From the NCBI RefSeq assembly GCF_001956045.1, contig NZ_MRTH01000001.1:372001-436000 (forward strand): 64,000 bases of DNA, given 5' to 3'. Of this stretch, positions 60,922-64,000 are shown piece after piece. The stretch's first letter is position 1. The number at the start of each line of letters is the position of its first letter. Position numbers and translations under genes: made by a program. Origin of the DNA: Paenibacillus sp. FSL H7-0331 (GTDB lineage Bacteria > Bacillota > Bacilli > Paenibacillales > NBRC-103111). The notes below the pieces were generated by a model. That model saw only the letters and a list, made by a program, of their open reading frames with translations. It did no database searches and was not told the DNA's origin.

Positions 60922-61899
60922 ATGCAGATATTAGTCACTGGCGCTGCCGGATTTATAGGTTCACATCTATGCGAGCGATTGCTTCAGGATGAAAACAATC
61001 AGGTCATCGGACTGGATGCCTTTGTCCAATCGGCTACTCCCAATTGGATGAGGGAGCGCAATCTTCGAAAGCTGCTTCATCACCCGCGGTTTTCTTTTAT
61101 TCAGCAGCATATTTTGAAGGTTTCATGGGAGAACCTGCTCCCACAGGTGGATATTGTCTATCATCTGGCGGCAATACCTGGTGTTCGCTCGAGCTTTGGC
61201 CCCGACTTTGAGACTTATGTGACGAACAATATTTTGGCTACGCAATGCTTGCTGGAGGGCTGCCGACAGTATCCGGTCCAGAAATTGATTTACGCTTCAA
61301 CCTCTTCCGTATATGGAGAAAAGACGGGGCAAGTCAACGAGCTTACTCCAACAGATCCCTTATCTCCGTATGGAGTCAGCAAGCTTACCGGGGAACAGCT
61401 GTGTCACGTATACGCTCATAATGATGAGGTTCCTATCGTGATCCTTCGTTTCTTCACCGTGTATGGTCCGAGACAGCGACCGGATATGGCATTTCACCGT
61501 TTTATTAATCACATTATGCACAATAAACCGATACCCATATATGGTGATGGTCAGCAAACCCGAGACTTCACATTTGTAGAAGATTGTGTTCGAGCGGTTG
61601 CCCAGGTTGCCTATGCGGATCATGTCATCGGTGAAACCATCAATATCGGTGGTAAGGAACGCGCTTCGGTTCTGGAATGTATTTCTATATTGGAACGATT
61701 GGTTGGCAAAAAAGTGGACATTCAGTTTATCCGACCTACGTATGGGGAACCCAGGAATACTTGGGCAGATATTACTAAGGCCCAATCCTTACTGGGCTAC
61801 GAGCCTAAGATGGATTTGTACCATGGACTTGAACAAGAAATACACGATATATATGAAATGACTACAATGATGCCTGCATCCGACCAGGATTCAAAATAG
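60922..61899 (+). CDS. ytcB: NAD-dependent sugar epimerase/dehydratase (YtcB-like)
   Basis: 325-residue extended short-chain dehydrogenase. NAD motif TGAAGFIGSHL at the N-terminus; STSSVYGE supplies the catalytic Ser/Thr and SPYGVSKLTGEQ the Tyr-x3-Lys; FFTVYGPRQRPDMA and DGQQTRDFTFVEDC mark the UDP-uronate epimerase group. It probably epimerises the UDP-uronate made by the preceding dehydrogenase. The ATG at 60922 has AAAGG nine bases upstream; an ATG three codons earlier overlaps that site. It is 158 bases from ytcA and ends in a strong terminator. Confidence 0.92.
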   Translation: MQILVTGAAGFIGSHLCERLLQDENNQVIGLDAFVQSATPNWMRERNLRKLLHHPRFSFIQQHILKVSWENLLPQVDIVYHLAAIPGVRSSFGPDFETYVTNNILATQCLLEGCRQYPVQKLIYASTSSVYGEKTGQVNELTPTDPLSPYGVSKLTGEQLCHVYAHNDEVPIVILRFFTVYGPRQRPDMAFHRFINHIMHNKPIPIYGDGQQTRDFTFVEDCVRAVAQVAYADHVIGETINIGGKERASVLECISILERLVGKKVDIQFIRPTYGEPRNTWADITKAQSLLGYEPKMDLYHGLEQEIHDIYEMTTMMPASDQDSK

Positions 61900-61920
61900 T
61901 AATAAGATTATTCATTTTCA

Positions 61921-61973
61921 AACAATGAAGCCTCCCGTTTCCACTTTAACCGTGGAGCGGAGGCTTCATTGTT
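61921..61973. terminator. Strong bidirectional terminator
   Basis: AACAATGAAGCCTCC pairs with GGAGGCTTCATTGTT over 15 bases, with an inner TCCAC/GTGGA. The plus side continues TTCTATAA. It ends the coat/polysaccharide unit and, 27 bases past its stop, the hydrolase gene coming from the right. Confidence 0.9.
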
Positions 61974-61999
61974 TCTATAATGGGGCTGTACAAAATTTC

Positions 62000-64000
62000 T
62001 TAACGGGTACGAATCACAATTGCAGCAAAATCATTCAATTCCGGTATTTCAATCGACATCTCCTGTTCGGTTTGGACAAACACAGCTTGGGGTTGGGATG
62101 GTTCGGATAGATGAATAGCCTCACTGCATGCTTCTAATCCATGAAGCGTTACCTTCAAGTCATAGACAGGAAGTGGAGTTGTATACGATACACCGTTAAA
62201 GCCGGAAAGGTTCAGCACATGCAGGATATAATTGCCATCAGGCAACTTGTGAAAAAACACCTCCACATTCGTCGGCGCATTTGTCGCCAGAGTCAACGGT
62301 TGATCCAGAGTATGATGGAGCAAGTCCATAACCGCGTTTTTATGATCGGCATAGCCATGCTTGTAATAGAGCTCACCAGCCTGCCATGGGATATACACAG
62401 CCTTGTCGTTCCCATTCATATGGATGCCCGCTCCCCAATGCTGCTCGGAGATTCGATGACCGGAAGCACGCTCTGGCGGACCAAATGTGGATGGAATAAC
62501 GTAAGGAAGCTGCTTATCCGTATTCGGTCCAAATTCAACGCGGTAAAAGCTGTCGGTCAGGAAGATCCAATCACGATCAGGAAAGCTAGCAAAAAGCTCC
62601 TTATTGTCAGTTAGCAGGTAAGCGGCCTCTTGCGTGTGTACGTGCACACTTTCCAACTTGACATCAAACCTGTGCTGGAGAAAAGACGCATTCTCAACGC
62701 CTTCGGTGAAGGACCCACCTGTACTGAACAAACAAACACCTTGTAGATAAAGAGCTTCCAGCGCCTGCAGCTCATCCTCGGAAAAGCTCGTAATATCCGG
62801 GATCATAATCACTTTATAGCGCTTGGGCGATCCTGCTTTCGTCGCGAGAACATTTTGATCCAGAACGTCGAACAGCACATGCTCCTCCTTCAGCATTTTG
62901 TAAAGCCCCAAATATTCCTTCATATTTTTCTGAACGGGCTTGCCTGGCTTGATCAGGGCGACATCGGACATTGAAATAAAATTCCCATAATATTGTTCAT
63001 TGTTTTTGTGATACTCATAGATGGCCGCAACCGTCGGCAAATTCTCACGATCTGGATAATCCTCGAACACGCCGATAATGCAAAAATCGAGTCCCGATCC
63101 ACTCGCCAAGCCTTCCTTCAAGCGAATATTAACCTCATGCTTGGATACGCCGGTAAACCGATGGACCAGATCAATCGCATTGATGCAGCAGTTGCTGACC
63201 AGCTTATCCTCCCAGGAATCCTCCAGCGACTGCACATTTTCCGAGGCTGAATACAACCAAACCGGATGGGGACGCTTGTTATCCGTATTCGATTCCTTGC
63301 GGACAATATCGACCTTATGCTCGTTATACGTCGAAATCGCGATATCCTTGTTTTTGCTTTTCACCAGTGCATGGATAAGATCCAGCATTTCCTTGGTGGT
63401 CGCATCCTGGAACAATTTATACTGGCGGTATACCGGATCATCCAAGCTTTCGGTTAACGGTAGATGCAAACCGCTAAATTCATGAAATTTGGCCTTGCAG
63501 CTATCGCAAAAGCAGATTCCGTAATGAGTGCCGCTATAATCACGCGTCTGATAACCGAACATGTTGAAGAAAATGCCATCCACACCGTAATTTGATATCA
63601 CTTCGTCAATCATTTGCAGTGAATATTCTCTTTGATAGTAGCCGTTAATGCACGTATGCACGATCCCATGATAATTGACCTCTTTGCCCTCACGGGTTCT
63701 GTAAAACCATTCAGGCCGTTTGTCAAAAATCGATTCATGCGCTTTACTGAAATCAAAACGGGCGATAAATTTCATGCCATGAGCATGCGCTTTTTCGATA
63801 GCTTCCTTCAGCAAATCCTTCTGCTGGTTAGCAGCCCGGTATTGATACTCAAGCTTTGTCGGATAAAAGGCAACGATCCCACCTGCGTTCATCATCAGTA
63901 CATTCGTGGATAATCGCTGCAAATCTTCAATCAGACGATCCACATTCAGATTAGCATCCGTTTCACGCAGGTTATTTTGAATTAATCGTAAATTGTTTGA
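62000..64000 (-). CDS. Putative glycoside hydrolase (GHL6-like), 5' end outside window
   Basis: The frame stays open from its stop to the window edge (666 residues). Residues upstream of the first internal GTG at 63943 still read as good protein (NLRLIQNNLRETDANL), so the true start lies beyond 64000. A TIM-barrel N-terminal part (STNVLMMNAGGIVAFYP, KFIARFDFSKAH, GVDGIFFNMFGYQTRDY with CDSCKAKFHEF) resembles the hypothetical glycosyl-hydrolase family 6. A later region (VIMIPDITSFSEDELQAL) resembles the trimerisation domain of GH42-type beta-galactosidases. No family with known activity can be named for sure. Cytoplasmic or exported status cannot be judged without the start. Confidence 0.8.
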   Translation of the reverse strand, partial: SNNLRLIQNNLRETDANLNVDRLIEDLQRLSTNVLMMNAGGIVAFYPTKLEYQYRAANQQKDLLKEAIEKAHAHGMKFIARFDFSKAHESIFDKRPEWFYRTREGKEVNYHGIVHTCINGYYQREYSLQMIDEVISNYGVDGIFFNMFGYQTRDYSGTHYGICFCDSCKAKFHEFSGLHLPLTESLDDPVYRQYKLFQDATTKEMLDLIHALVKSKNKDIAISTYNEHKVDIVRKESNTDNKRPHPVWLYSASENVQSLEDSWEDKLVSNCCINAIDLVHRFTGVSKHEVNIRLKEGLASGSGLDFCIIGVFEDYPDRENLPTVAAIYEYHKNNEQYYGNFISMSDVALIKPGKPVQKNMKEYLGLYKMLKEEHVLFDVLDQNVLATKAGSPKRYKVIMIPDITSFSEDELQALEALYLQGVCLFSTGGSFTEGVENASFLQHRFDVKLESVHVHTQEAAYLLTDNKELFASFPDRDWIFLTDSFYRVEFGPNTDKQLPYVIPSTFGPPERASGHRISEQHWGAGIHMNGNDKAVYIPWQAGELYYKHGYADHKNAVMDLLHHTLDQPLTLATNAPTNVEVFFHKLPDGNYILHVLNLSGFNGVSYTTPLPVYDLKVTLHGLEACSEAIHLSEPSQPQAVFVQTEQEMSIEIPELNDFAAIVIRTR

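Noticed and set aside
1..64000. tRNA, rRNA, insertion sequence, prophage or attachment site
   Set aside because: No cloverleaf with CCA end, rRNA core sequence, transposase or integrase reading frame, or terminal inverted repeats with target duplication were seen; short structured RNAs cannot be fully excluded by eye.

Overview
The window looks like chromosomal DNA of a Paenibacillus-type member of the Bacillota (Paenibacillaceae). The evidence is strong AGGAGG-type ribosome binding sites, frequent TTG and GTG starts, spore-coat genes, and repeated sets of YesM/YesN two-component systems beside LplA/LplB/YtcP-type sugar transporters. I see no rRNA, tRNA, CRISPR array, insertion sequence or phage genes. 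Genus and species are inferred, not shown.

Left part (1-31 kb), almost all on the minus strand: carbohydrate uptake and catabolism. In transcription order the blocks are: (a) yesN-like regulator, yesM-like kinase, solute-binding lipoprotein and sialidase-like protein (6297 to 16); (b) sialidase/LamG protein, sugar isomerase-like protein and M55 D-aminopeptidase (10049 to 6501); (c) two permeases, a second lipoprotein closely related to that in (a), and a PfkB kinase (16417 to 11811); (d) a second yesN/yesM pair followed by two permeases and a lipoprotein (25123 to 18294); (e) a beta-propeller protein and two FAD proteins (29339 to 25250); (f) a GH4 alpha-galactosidase-type enzyme with a divergent AraC regulator. 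Among them sit a divergent small Sm-like gene, an AIM24 pair, and a run of three paralogous membrane-anchored proteins of unknown function (16675-18115).

Middle part (32-43.9 kb): a diguanylate cyclase, a DUF421 membrane protein, a flavodoxin under two Fur boxes, and a self-regulated four-gene operon (class II aldolase, FGGY kinase, galactitol-phosphate-dehydrogenase-like enzyme, DeoR regulator) with 10-bp-phased operator repeats. General metabolism genes follow: an MDR reductase, an aldo/keto reductase with a HAD phosphatase, an alpha/beta hydrolase and a small acidic protein.

Right part: 43.9-51 kb holds a complete kinase-regulator-lipoprotein-permease-permease unit. From 51 to 62 kb lies a spore-coat / surface-polysaccharide cluster: CotS-type and Ser/Thr-type kinase-like proteins facing left, and facing right a glycosyltransferase, a CotS-like protein with ten 15-residue repeats and a lysine-rich tail, a second glycosyltransferase, a sugar nucleotidyltransferase, UDP-sugar dehydrogenase and epimerase, with a Glu/Asp-rich protein on the opposite strand. 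It resembles the cotS/cotSA and ytcABC sets of Bacillus subtilis. A putative glycoside hydrolase runs off the right edge.

How it fits together: extracellular lipoproteins and permease pairs import oligosaccharides using an ATPase encoded elsewhere, each set switched by its own sensor kinase and AraC-type regulator. Intracellular sialidase-like proteins, GH4, isomerase, kinase, dehydrogenase and aldolase then process the sugars. The best candidates for undescribed biology are the membrane-anchored paralogue triplet, a dispersed leader element just upstream of several ribosome binding sites, and the repeat-bearing coat protein beside a polyglutamate protein.
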